This document shows positions 43,369 to 53,816 of a DNA stretch of 64,000 bases, piece by piece. Every line of letters starts with the position of its first letter. Within the stretch, counting starts at the first letter, position 1. A model generated the notes under the pieces. That model was not told the DNA's origin, ran no database searches, and worked only from the letters and a program-made list of their open reading frames with translations. The DNA lies in contig NC_091255.1 in the NCBI RefSeq assembly GCF_042477335.2, positions 14,052,501 through 14,116,500 on the forward strand, read 5' to 3'. Both the position numbers and the translations under genes were made by a program. Source of the DNA: Ovis canadensis. Its lineage: Eukaryota; Chordata; Mammalia; Artiodactyla; Bovidae.

Positions 43369-44643
43369 CATAGAAAGAGATTGTCTATCTAGGCAGGCGA
43401 ATGCGATAAGGATCAAGGCAGTGATAGCCTACTTCTGTTTTCTGCAAGTTTCAGAAGGGTGGGGCTGCTGACAGCATTAGGGTGTGTGCAGGGTCCAGGT
43501 GGTCCAATCTCCTAATCTTGATGAGTTTTCCTTTAATCCTGTGGTTTTGTGGCTGCTCCTCCCTTGATTAGCAACTGTTTGAATCTGCTCTTTTGGAACT
43601 CAGAGAAGGTCATGGAGGCTGGAGTCTTGCCTATAAGAAATGGTGAACAAAAAGGCCATTGTTCCTGGGAGTCCCACAGCGCTCTGCTCAGCATCACGCC
43701 CTCTCTCCTCCCGAGAGGTCCTGTACAACAGGCCCTTAGTAGGCAATCACACAAGCTGCTGCTTCTATCTGCAGTCAGCATCATCTTCCCTCCAGAGGCC
43801 CCACGCGGGGTTTCTCAGGAGCACCCATGCTGTTTAGGAAACCCGTCGGACTGTCTGCTGCCACGCGCCCCTGCTCATTCTTTCCCCGTGCCCAGATTGT
43901 CATCTCTCCTGTCTCTACCCACTGCCCCCTTATTTCTCATCTCCCTAGTAAGTCCCCACACACCCTGCACGTTTCAGCTGAAACTGCCTCTACGGGGAGG
44001 ACTTCGGACTCCCCTGGGCAGGGTTAATCACTCCTCTTCCAATAATAGCAGCCAGTACAAACACTGTGATTAGGCTGTATTATAATTACTAATTTGTGGC
44101 CAAGTCCTCTCCCCAGGTGAACACGGGGGCCTGGAGAGCACAGACACAACTTACTGTCAGCGCCAAAGGAAACGTCTCAGCGGGCAGGTGTCTCTCACAC
44201 CTCACCACTGCCCAGGAGGCTGGGGAAAGCCTGCTTCAAAAGCGCCTGACTCACTTCCGAGCTTCTGGAGTGCAGGGAGGCTCTGAGAGCAGACTTCACA
44301 CAGGCTTCCTCTAAGGCGTGCTCTTCCAAAGCAACAGCTGATTTTCAGACAGAGGATTTGAATCTGGCCCAGCAGATGGAAATCTACTCCCCTGAATAAG
44401 ACAGCTGTTGAAAAGCTAGTTAAAGCAGCCATTTCCTACCTGTCTGCTCACACTGGCATGTTCACTGGTCACTGTCATTTGGAAAGTGCCAGAAAACAGG
44501 TCAGCAAAACTCCACTAAGGCCTTGGAACCAGATAAAGGAGTGGAGCCAGGGGATCATCTGGCCGGAGTGACAGGCAGGAGTTCTGTCTTTTTATAGCAT
44601 CCGCAGTAGGAGATCAGTCTCTAGCACAGATGTGATACCCAGG
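43369..44643. other. Intergenic DNA, mostly unique
   Basis: No repeat or gene was recognised. A frame of 174 codons (43549-44073, plus strand) has no domain, is rich in Pro/Ser/Leu and overlaps other frames, so it is not called as a gene. An AT-rich patch with TAATTA (44079-44092) could be a homeodomain-type site. Confidence 0.4.
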
Positions 44644-44654
44644 AAACAGTTGAT

Positions 44655-45204
44655 AGTGGCTCAGACATGAGTTGGACCATAAAGAAAGCTGAGCACCAAA
44701 GAATCGATGCTTTTGAACTATGGTGCTGGAGAATACTGTTGGGAGTCCCTTGGACTGCATGGGGATCCAACCAGTCCATCCTAAAGGAGATCAGTCCTGG
44801 GTGTTCATTGGAAGGACTGATGTTGAAGCTGAAACTTCAGTACTTTGGCCACCTCATGCGAAGAGTTGATTCATTTGAAAAGACCCTGATGCTGGGAAAT
44901 ATTGAGGGCAGGAGGAGAAGGGGATGACAGAGGATGAGATGGTTGGATGGCATCACCGACTCAATGGACATGAGTTTGAGTAAACTCTGGGAGATGGTGA
45001 AGGACAGGAGAGCCTGGCCTGCTGCAGTCTGTGGGGTTGCAAAGAGTCAGACACAATTGAGTGACTGAACAACAATAGACAGTAAAGAATCTGCCTGCAA
45101 TGCAGGAGACCTGGGTTTGCTCCCTGGGTCAGAATATCCCTGGGAGAAGGGAATGGTTACCCACTCCAGCTGGACACAACTGAGTGACTAACACTTTCTC
45201 TTTC
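44655..45204 (+). mobile_element. Bov-tA SINE split by a BovB, 11-bp TSD
   Basis: The SINE head agtggctcag (from 44655) continues after the insertion with agtaaagaatctgcctgcaa and a BovA body that has lost its middle (ccactccag joins directly to ctggacacaactgag). The outer duplication aaacagttgat is at 44644-44654 and 45205-45215. Confidence 0.9.
44668..45076 (+). mobile_element. BovB 3' fragment nested in Bov-tA
   Basis: A 409-bp BovB starting in the [19 protein letters not shown] region and ending gagtgactgaacaac. The inner duplication agaca is at 44663-44667 and 45077-45081. Confidence 0.93.
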
Positions 45205-45294
45205 AAACAGTTGATGGATGAACGTGCAACTTCAGGGGAAAAGAGACAAGACGGAGGAGACATTGTATATTGCAGTTGACAATGCAACTGCATT

Positions 45295-45862
45295 GTCATT
45301 TTTAGAAGTCCCTCAGTTGTTTCTCTGTGGCTGCCCTGGGCCCTGGTCACTGCTCGAGGGCTCTCTCTGTGGTGGGCAGGGCAGCTCTCTGGCTGGGCTC
45401 TGGTGGCTCTTCCCTGGGGTGGCTGCTTGTGTGCGGCCCAGGATCTAGGGCTCGGGGCTCAGCAGCTGAGGCTCATGAGTTTACTTGCCCTGCGGCGTGG
45501 CACCCCACTCCAGTACTCTTGCCTGGAAAATCCCCTGGCTGGAGGAGCCTGGTAGGCTGCAGTCCAAGGGGTAGCTAAGAGTCGGACACGACTGAGCAAC
45601 TTCACTTTCACTTTTCACTTTCATGCATTGGGGCAGGAAATGGTAACCCACTCCAGTGTTCTTGCCTGGAGAATCCCAGGGACAGGGGAGCCTGGTGGGC
45701 TGCCGTCTATGGGGTCGCACAGAGTTGGACACGACTGAAGCGACGTAGCAGCAGCAGCAGCGGTGGCGTGGGGGACCTTCCTCGACCAAGGACTGAACCT
45801 ATGTCCTCTGCATTGGCAGGCGGATTCTTAACCTCTGAACCACCAGGGAAGTTCCTAGAACT
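45295..45862 (-). mobile_element. CHR-type SINE split by Bov-A2
   Basis: Left part: tttctctgtggctgccctgg to gagtttacttgccctgcgg. Right part: gcgtgggggaccttcctcga to accaccagggaagttcc. Together they form one minus-oriented CHR SINE. Confidence 0.85.
45501..45764 (+). mobile_element. Bov-A2 dimer SINE nested in CHR
   Basis: Two BovA monomers (caccccactccagtactctt, then aggaaatggtaacccactcc) joined by a cactttcact linker, with a (CAG)n-like 3' tail. Target duplication ggcgtgg at 45494-45500 and 45765-45771. Confidence 0.94.
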
Positions 45863-47169
45863 GATCCTTTAACAAGCCATCAAAGGTGGGTCTGGTAGGT
45901 GAGCCTCCAAAGTGGCACATGTAGCAGCAGGCGGGGACCACATTGCTGCCCGGGACTGTGGCCCAGTCAACCGGGCGCCTTTGGGTTGACTAAGTGGAGG
46001 GTGCATGTTCCCCACTGGGCACAGAAGGAAAACTGTCCAGCTTTCCTTGCCCACCCTTTGTCCACATAGTGCTCTGGATAAACCGCTAGAAAGCCAGGGG
46101 TGTCCGCCTGCCTCAGTTTAGCTTCAGCCACAGTCCCATGAGCTTTTAAGAGCTAAAAAGTGCAGGAGACTTTTTAAGAGCACTACTAACTGTTCCTCCA
46201 GGTTGCTTCTGCTTGAAAATCTCTGCAGGTGGGCTATATTGTTTGAAAAGCTCAGCCATATGGGGAGGCCATTTGTCTAGTGCCAGTCATATGCCAGAAT
46301 GCATGAATTAGGCACTTCGGGGGTATCATTTCATCCTGGGGCTGCACCCTGAGGGAGGTCCTGGACTTCCTTCTGCAGGTGGGCATGGAGGCTCCAAGGT
46401 CATGAGGGATTTACTGAAGCTCATCTTCACTGGCAATCTGTCCCAGGCTGGCTGACCCATGCCAACTCAATACGCAGCTTGCAGATGAGATCAGAAAACA
46501 CTCATGTTTTAAAAGAACCAAATCTTTTTGAGGAATAGCATTTCCTGACCTTTTCGGTGGCTGACATGGTTTGGGTGTCGTAAGTTTGATCTGGCACGGA
46601 ATAGCAGGGGGGAGCTGCAACCTCTCCCAGGTGGGGCTGAGAGCGTTTCCCAAGGCCCTCCTGAAGCCTGGCCAGTTGTTTCACCTTGGCTTCCAAGTGC
46701 AGGGAAAGTCTGAGGGACAGTGAATTGTGTAGGAGAACGAGAGAGCTGTTGTGTTGGACAGGCTCCTGATGGGAACAGTTTTGACTTGGTTTGCAAGCGC
46801 CTAGACTGCACGGTGGCACTGCTTCTTGGAAAAATCACCCCGCTGATCATGACAGGGAACATGTAGGAGGAAGAGGCGCATAAGGTAAGAGGCTGGCACT
46901 GTCTGTGCCAACTAGCAAAAGCAGCAGAGACGCGAAGGCAGTAATTCTAACCTTGTTAAACTAAAAACATTTCTCAGGTCCTCTTGGGAAACTTTATTTT
47001 GCTTCCCAAGGAAGGAAGCGAATCGGCTTCTTCGAGGTCAGTTTCATTTGGAAATTTTCCTCTTTCACTTTCCATCTAATTGGCACATAAGAAGAGCAGA
47101 CACAACCTGGAAATGTCAAGCAAAAATCTGGAGGTTTGGAATGAGTCTTGTTTGTAAAAGGTCTTCCTT
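45863..47169. other. Intergenic DNA without recognisable repeats
   Basis: 1.3 kb in which I see no transposable element or exon. Frames of about 100-117 codons at 46502-46862 on the minus strand overlap each other and show no domain. Confidence 0.4.
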
Positions 47170-47375
47170 TGGGCTTCCCCAGTGGCTCAGTTGGTAAAGA
47201 ATTCGCCTGCAGTGCAGGAGACCCCGGTTTGATCCCTGGGTTGGGAAGATCCCTTGGAGAAGGGAAAGGCTGCCCACTCTAGTATTCTGGCCTGGAGAAT
47301 TCCCTGGACTGTATGTCTGTGGGGTCTAAAAGAGTTGGACAGGACAGAGCAACGTTCACTTTCACTTTGGGTAAA
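47170..47375 (+). mobile_element. Bov-tA SINE
   Basis: Head gggcttccccagtggctcag, ggtttgatccctgggttgg, BovA body with a small deletion (ccctggactgtatgtctgtg), end cagagcaacgttcactttca. Confidence 0.94.
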
Positions 47376-47439
47376 CCCATTAAGAAAACTTTGACCCAGG
47401 GATTGCACTCTTGAGAATGAAAACACTAAGACTCCAGGA

Positions 47440-47640
47440 TCCCTGGGTTTAATCTGGCTCTGACACTTATCTTGAGCAAGGAAATTCATTTATCTGTGCT
47501 TGTTTTCTAATCTGTAAAATGGAGATAATAAAATTATCTACGCATACGGTTTTTTGTAAAGAGTGAGACAGTCCATGTAACTAACTAGCACAGTATCAGT
47601 CCCCCAGACATAGAAGTACTCAATTGTTTCTTATTATAAT
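47440..47640 (+). repeat. MIR SINE remnant
   Basis: Sense-oriented MIR: ctggctctgacacttatctt, cttgttttctaatctgtaaa, atggagataataaaattatc, then a diverged 3' part. Confidence 0.8.
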
Positions 47641-48104
47641 CTCAAAGACCCAGTCACAAACAGGGACAAAACTGTATGCAAAGCTGTTCATACAGCACTA
47701 TTTACAGTAATGAAAAATCTGAATCTAAACCCCCCCAATTAGTTCATGACTAAAACAGGCTGCATGTCTGGTCTGGAAAGATGATGGAGCCATTAAAAAT
47801 TTTGGCTACGAAAGCTATATAATAATTTAAATGTTTATAATATAATAAGCAGGAAAAAGCTGTTACATAATTGCATATTGTGGCATATTTACAACTGTAC
47901 AAAACAAAAACCAAATTCCTTAAATAGCGGGGAAAGAATGGCAGAAAATATATGATGAAGCATTAGGATGAGTGGACTCATTCTAATTGAGGGCAGTCTG
48001 CACTGAGGCTCATGGGTTGCAGAACCAAGTGTTATTTCAGTTTATTATTACATGCAGAAAAGAGGACCAGAGGGATGCAGGAGAGGCAGAACAGCTTTCC
48101 AGAC
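47641..48104. other. AT-rich intergenic DNA
   Basis: Possibly an old L1 remnant in sense orientation (ccattaaaaattttggctac, tatgatgaagcattaggatg), too diverged for a firm call. Confidence 0.4.
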
Positions 48105-48960
48105 TTTTATAAATTTAGTTTCAGTTGGAGGATAGTGGCCTTAGAGTGTCGTGTTTGTTTCTGCTGTCCAACGTGAATCAGCCAAAGGTATCCGTGTGTC
48201 CCCTCCCTCTGGAAGTTCCCTCCCGTCCCGCCGGCATCCCTCCCCTCTAGGTCGTCACTGAGCACTGAGCTCCTGTGTTACACAGCAGCTTCCTGCCAGC
48301 TGTCTGTTCTCCACACCATAGTGTCTATGTTTCAGCGCTACTCTCTCAGTTCGTCCCACCCTCTCCCTGCCCTGCCGCATCCGCAAGTCCACTCTCCACG
48401 TCCACACCTCCATCCCTGCCCCACAAACAGGTTCATCAGCACCGCTTTTCTTGATTCCATATATATGTGTTCGGTTCAGTCTCTCAGTCGTGTCCGACTC
48501 TTTGTGACCCCATGAATCGCAGCACACCAGGCCTCCCTGTCCATCACCATCTCCCGGAGTTCACTCAGACTCACGTCCATCGAGTCAGTGATGCCATCCA
48601 GCCATCTCATCCTCGGTTGTCCCCTTCTCCTCCTGCCCCCAATCCCTCCCAGCATCAGAGTCTTTTCCAATGAGCCATCTCCTTGCAGTCCAAGGGACTC
48701 TCAAGAGTCTTCTCCATATATGTGTCAGTATACAATATTCCCCTTTCTGACTTACTGTACTCTGTATAATAGGCTCTAGGTTCATCCACTTCAGTTCAAC
48801 CGACTCAAATTCATTCCTTTCTATGGCTGAGTAATATCCCATTGTCTATATGCCCACAACTTCTGATTCAGTCATCTGCTGATGGACAACCAGGGTGCTT
48901 CCATGACCTGGCTATTGTAAACAGTGCTGCAATGAACATCGTGGCACTTGTGTCTTTTAA
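48105..48960 (-). mobile_element. L1 3' end, split by BovB
   Basis: Minus-oriented L1 3' UTR and end of ORF2: ttagtttcagttggaggata, ccttccctctggaag-type cytosine-rich block, ggttcatcagcaccgctttt, then after the insertion ttctatggctgagtaatatc and gctattgtaaacagtgctgc. The right part is the conserved end of L1 ORF2. Confidence 0.88.
48471..48715 (-). mobile_element. BovB 3' end with internal deletion, 10-bp TSD
   Basis: Minus-oriented BovB 3' end (tcggttcagtctctcagtcg). At about 48677 the sequence jumps from tccaatgagc to catctccttgcagtccaagg, skipping roughly 140 bp present in other copies. Target duplication atatatgtgt is at 48461-48470 and 48716-48725. Confidence 0.94.
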
Positions 48961-49631
48961 ATGATGGGTAGTTGGTCCTTTGAGCCCTTCGGTAATCTAG
49001 CTTGGATTTTCCCTTATTTAGGACAGACTGTCTCATGTTTCCATGCCAGTTTCTCATCAACTTTAATTGTAGTTTCTATGAATGTTCTAGCGACCCTTGG
49101 TCAGGGAAGCCAGTCGGTGAGAGCCACATTGGCTTTCAGGGACCAGAGCCACTGGGCAGAGCAAGTGTGTCCTGAAAACACTTTATGTTGTCTTTCTTGT
49201 GCACGACACCACCCTCCAACCTGCCCCTCCCTTTCCACTCTCATTCCCAGGCCTCTTTCCACTTCTGCTGTGAGGGTGGCGCTGCGCTGTGGACGGAGCT
49301 GGGTGAGACTCAGCTCCTGCCTGCAGAGGGGCGGTCCCGGCCACAGAGAGGGCAGACAGACAAACGCTGCCCAGGGCAAAGGACGGGGCCAGAAACGGGC
49401 GGCGGTGCTGAGGCCCAACCGGGAGGATGCACGGGGCCGGAGCCTGGGGGCACGGGTGGAGGTCTGGACCAGCAGATGCTCCCTGGGCAGGGTACTGGCT
49501 GGGAGTAAAGGCCTTCCAAGCCGAGGAAGAGCGGGTGTGAAACCACAGGTACCAAGGCGCCGTGAGGGCAAGATGTCACGGGGCTAGTCCGCGGGGTCCA
49601 ATCAGGGAGAGAATAAGGAAGAGTCAGCATG
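48961..49631. other. Intergenic DNA, GC-rich right half
   Basis: The segment 49260-49600 is GC-rich with scattered CpG. A 208-codon plus frame and a 156-codon minus frame overlap across it. Neither has a recognisable domain and both may be composition-driven. Confidence 0.4.
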
Positions 49632-50194
49632 AAATTAAAAGACGCTTGCTCCCTGGAAGAAAAGTTATGACCGACCTAGACAGCATATTAAAAAGCAGAG
49701 ACATTACTTTGTCAACAAACGTCCATCTAGTCAAGGCTATGGTTTTTCTGGTAGTCATGTATGGATGTGAGAGTTGGACTATAAAGAAGGCTGAGTGCTG
49801 AAGAATTGATGCTTTTGAACTGTGGTACTAGAAAAGACTCTTTAGAGGCCCTTGGACTGCAAGGAGATGGAACCAATCAATCCTAAAGGAAATCAACCCT
49901 GAATATTCATTGGAAGGACTGATGCTGAAGTTGAAGCTCCAGTACTTTGGCCACCAGTACTGAAGTTGAAGCTCCAGTACTTTTCCACTCATTGGAAAAG
50001 ACCCTGATGCTGGGAAACACTGAAAGTGGGAAGAGAAGGGACTACAGAGGATGAGATGGTTGGATGGCATCACCGACTTGATTGACATGAGTTTGAGTGA
50101 ACTCTGGGAGTTAGTGATGGACAGGGAGGCCTGGCGTGCTGCAGTCCATGGGATTGCAAAGAGTTGGACACAACTGAGCGACTGAACTGAACTG
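49632..50194 (+). mobile_element. BovB 3' fragment with small internal duplication
   Basis: BovB from the EIKRRLLPGRKVMTDLDSI block to gactgaactga. Target duplication agcatg at 49626-49631 and 50195-50200. A 23-bp unit (tgaagttgaagctccagtac) occurs at 49926 and again at 49961, with loss of nearby BovB bases. Confidence 0.92.
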
Positions 50195-50200
50195 AGCATG

Positions 50201-50707
50201 TGAAGAGGCCACAAGAAGGAGGCCTGAACCATACAGACCTATACAGCCGTCAGTGGCAGTCCTGAAGCAGGGGAGAGACAACCTCATTCTTTCAGGGGGA
50301 TGACGCTGGTAAGCGTGGAGGATGAGCTTGTCTGTTGAGTGTGACTGGTGGCGGGTACACGAGGAAGTGGCTACAATAGTCTGAGAATCACTATCTAGGG
50401 CTTTGTAGGGAGCCGCAGTGTGAAATGGGGTGAGGAATCAGATCAGGGAGCTGGGCTTGAGGTGGAGGTGACAGCTCTGGCTGCCTGGTTGAATCTGGGG
50501 GGTTGGGGGGTCCAGTCAGAGAAATGAAGGATGTACATGGCTATGGCCATGCTATCAACCAGGACAGGATATTTCAGAGAAATGGGTTTGGTGGGGGAAT
50601 GAAGAGAATGACCTCAGCTTGGGACTGGGTGAGGAAAATGTACTGGAGGTGGGGAAGAGGCAGTTGATTAGAGAGGTCTGGCCTTCAGAAAAGTTTAGGC
50701 TGGAGGT
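50201..50707. other. Intergenic DNA, probable old repeat remnant
   Basis: Phrases such as ggctacaatagtctgag and gggatgacgctggtaagcg resemble the end of the old repeat also seen at 5655-6838, but diverged. No gene was recognised. Confidence 0.4.
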
Positions 50708-50717
50708 ACTGATAAGG

Positions 50718-51089
50718 ATTGATGCTTTAAAATTGGGATGCTAGAGAAGACTCTATAGAGTCCCTTGGATAGCAAGGAGATCCAACCAGTCCACCCTTTA
50801 GGAAATCAGTCCTGAATGTTCACTGGAAGGACTGATGCTGAAGCTGAAAGTCCAATACTTTGGCCACCTGACATGAAAAGCTGATTCATTTGAAAAGACC
50901 CTGATGCTGGGAAAGATTGAAGGCAGGAGGAGAAGGGGACGACAGAGGATGAGATGGTTGGATGGCATCACCAACTCGATCGACCTGAGTTTGAGTAAAC
51001 TCCGGGAGTTGGTGATGGACAGGGACGCCTGGCATGCTGCTGTCCATGGGGCCACAAAGAGCTGGACACAAATGAGCGACTGAACAACA
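50718..51089 (+). mobile_element. BovB 3' fragment with TSD
   Basis: BovB from gatgctttaaaattgggatg to gactgaacaaca. Target duplication actgataa at 50708-50715 and 51090-51097. Confidence 0.93.
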
Positions 51090-51097
51090 ACTGATAA

Positions 51098-51864
51098 AGA
51101 AGGAGATACACAGAGTGAGCAGATGCTCCAGGAAGAGATGCTCCAGGAAGTCCTGGTGGACTAGACAACAGAATTCTAAACAAAACCTCAAGACACCCAA
51201 TCTTCAAATAGATTTGACAGAGGTTTGCGTGAGGGTTTACTGAGGTTCTAAACTGTGTGAAAATTGTTGTCTTTTCCATGATTATGCTGACGAATTTTCA
51301 GTTCAAGTTTTTGATCCATTTGTTCTTGCTAACTCTGACAATGCTGTGATGCAAAGTGAACAGGAGGCTTCAGAACTGGAGAGAACCTGGGTTCCTGTCC
51401 CAGCTCCCTGAATGAGCACAAGGCAGGTAAGCCTGACTGTTTCCTACCCTGCAGAAGAGGGAGAATGAAATCCAACACTCAAGAGTTGTTACTCACTTAC
51501 AGTATGTGTCTGCTTGGTAACAAAAAAGCGTGTTAAGTTCAATCTTACAGGATATTATATAAACTAAACCAAAAGGCTTCTCTCGGTAACATCATTTATA
51601 AAATTTATAATCCTTAGGCCCAGACTAGCATATTTTAAGCTGAAAATGTGCTTTAATGTTTGTACTGGTTCTGGCAATTCAATTATTAAAAAGTGGACTA
51701 GAAAATTGTAGATGACAGGGTACATTTGTTTTTCTTCCCATCCTGATTTTTCAAAAAAAAAAAGAGAGAGAAAAAAAGGCTAGTATACAAATTACACATG
51801 CTAGATGAGCTCAGGCGTTCAAAAATGCATTATCATTTTCACAGTCATCTAATTTAGAGACAGT
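51098..51864. other. DNA just downstream of MMD
   Basis: Mostly unique, with a 15-bp tandem duplication (gatgctccaggaaga) at 51122-51151 and an A11-(GA)n run at 51752-51778. No gene was recognised. Confidence 0.45.
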
Positions 51865-51885
51865 GGAACAAGTCCAAGTAACAAT

Positions 51886-51891
51886 TTTATT
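51886..51891 (-). terminator. MMD: Candidate MMD poly(A) signal
   Basis: The plus strand reads tttatt within caattttattttag, which is AATAAA on the minus strand, about 1.73 kb downstream of the MMD stop codon. Cleavage would be expected some 10-30 bases further left. Confidence 0.5.
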
Positions 51892-52086
51892 TTAGTCTAC
51901 AGCACAATTTTTTACATACACTTTAGTGGTTTTGACAGTGGTACTTTTCAGCAGACTTCAAATGAATCGACAAAAGTTAATATACTTAAAATTAAATATA
52001 CACAAAAAACAAGAGGCATCCAGATGTTCAGAACCATGCAGAAGGGATGGTCTGGTTGGTGTTTTCACTGGGCACCTTGCCTATTT

Positions 52087-52127
52087 GGGGTTGCAGAGAG
52101 TCGGACATGACTGAGCAACTATCACTT
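52087..52127 (+). mobile_element. 41-bp BovA/BovB micro-insertion, 10-bp TSD
   Basis: Only the last 41 bases of a BovA/BovB 3' end are present (ggggttgcagagagtcggac, atgactgagcaactatcact). They are flanked by ttgcctattt at 52077-52086 and 52128-52137. It is an extremely 5'-truncated retrotransposition inside the probable MMD 3' UTR, antisense to the gene. Confidence 0.9.
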
Positions 52128-53615
52128 TTGCCTATTTAAGAATTCATCAGCAAAAGGCAGTTCTTCTGTTCTTCATTCCCATATAATTTACCAAAGTCAG
52201 AGTTCTAAACGTACACACACACACAAAATAAACCTTCCTTTAAGGCTACATCAGTACAAAATTTCAATGAACTGAATTCAATATACGGTCAAACTAACAA
52301 TTCCAGTGATCATACCCAATCACTAGAAAACAGGCAATATCAGCACCGGATCTAAATGCAAGGTTATTTATTAAAACACCAACAGGAGATTAACCAAAAA
52401 GCAACTAATATGTTAATCTTAATATAAGACATTGAAGAAAAACCAAAAACAATATATTAAATATCACTCCACTGAGCCAGGCTATAACTGACGGACAACA
52501 GACACATGAGTTTGTCAAATAGTGCTTTAAATACTTTTCTGTGATAAAAAGTGTATCAGGAGATGCAAAGGAAAGGTAGAAATGTGAATTTATCCATTTA
52601 GTTCCACAACTTAAAATGACTATCAAACTGATAAGATAAAGCTAAGTGACAATAACTTAACCACTGGGCACCAGACAGGCATGACCACTATTCACTGTAA
52701 TTCATAACGCTCTTCAGGAGTGTTCCGTGGATGGCCAAGCCAGCAATCCTGTCTTAATACAGACTGGATACTTATCCTCTGTGGGAAAAGACCCTGAAGA
52801 AGACATGGCAAAGGCCAAGAGAAAAAGTTCAACCTTTTGAAAAAGTTAAGTGATATCAAAATGCTTTTCTATCGCTGGGAAACCAAACTAGGTCAAATAT
52901 GCGGCCCAAAGCAGCACAGAATTCAGAGTCAGAGGTTGGCAGGAAAGTTTTGGAAAACTTGCAGTTTTTAAAAATTGGCAATTTCTCCATGCTTAATAAA
53001 ACTATCAGAGAAGAGGTATAATGTTTGTTCATTTGTGGAATGTTGACAGATTGCTGCAAAAATTCACATGAATGAAGAACCGCACAGATGCGCTTCAATG
53101 AAGTATTTTTTAAAAATTTACAAAAAACTGAAGTTTCTATTTAAAAAATAACCACGTATGCCAAGATGAAACATGGTAAAAAGTAGTGTAAGTTCTAGTC
53201 ATGATTCTTTAACAGCTAATGGGAAAGTGATAGAAATCATTTTCTCTTAAAAAGGAAGTTTTGTTATTGCACTGACTTTTACAATCTGACCTAGTAATTT
53301 AGAAAAATCATGTAGTAAAATCTGTAAAATTAAAATACAAAATTCTGGTTTGTAAACATCAGTTGGCCAAGTCTCTCCAGAGTCCTTCATGATAGTGGAA
53401 TGGAATGAATAATTAATTCACTACCTTATTTACTTGCTGTGAGGGGGAAAATTCCAGAACACAGCTTTCATACTTTCACAGTAATTATATTCAAAGATAT
53501 AAAGAAAGTCAGTGCAGTCGTCTTCTTTTCTTTCTCTGTGCAATTTTCAGCTCTTATCCCACTCCTAAGTGCCGTAACTGAAATAATACTGCTTTGGAGA
53601 CCTAGTACAGATTGG

Positions 53616-53816
53616 TCATAAATGTCGCATAAAGTCTGTAGGACTTCGGTAAAGATATTTCCAAATGGCATAGTAATGCACTGCAGCTGCTGTGGCCACA
53701 AACAGGTGCCAGATGGCATGGGCAAATGGAATGATGCCATCGCTCTTGAAGAACACAACTCCCAGGCAATAAATTAAGCCCCCACAGGCAAGTTCCTGAA
53801 GTCCATCCGTGTTGTT
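53616..53816 (-). CDS. MMD: MMD, last coding exon (C-terminal 66 residues)
   Basis: MMD (monocyte to macrophage differentiation-associated, PAQR11) is a seven-helix membrane protein of the PAQR family. It resides mainly in the Golgi/endomembranes and has been linked to Ras-ERK signalling and macrophage activation. The minus strand opens after the acceptor ttgacag with [13 protein letters not shown]. It continues through a hydrophobic helix ([10 protein letters not shown]), [16 protein letters not shown] with the PAQR HxxxH pair (His-33 and His-37 of the exon), a second helix ([13 protein letters not shown]) and a tail ending FMRHL, then TGA at 53616-53618. It joins in phase 0 to the exon at 62206-62275 (VVTSM then NNTDG). 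No frame damage is seen. The related MMD2 differs enough at the tail that MMD is the better call. Confidence 0.96.

Larger units (their letters stand above)
51865..53615 (-). other. MMD: Probable MMD 3' UTR
   Basis: About 1.75 kb between the MMD stop codon and a minus-strand AATAAA at 51886-51891. It is AT-rich and free of recognisable repeats except one 41-bp SINE insertion (52087-52127). The length is in the range expected for the MMD mRNA, whose coding region is only about 0.7 kb. The exact cleavage site is not visible. Another AATAAA-like signal (tttatt on the plus strand near 52364) could give a shorter form. Confidence 0.65.

Noticed and set aside
43549-44073. A 174-codon plus-strand frame
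   Set aside because: Pro/Ser/Leu-rich translation without a recognisable domain, overlapped by other frames on the same and opposite strands.
48961-49587. A 208-codon plus-strand frame overlapping a 156-codon minus-strand frame
   Set aside because: Both run through GC-rich DNA where stops are scarce. Neither has a domain, a signal peptide or a splice context, and the left part overlaps L1-derived sequence.
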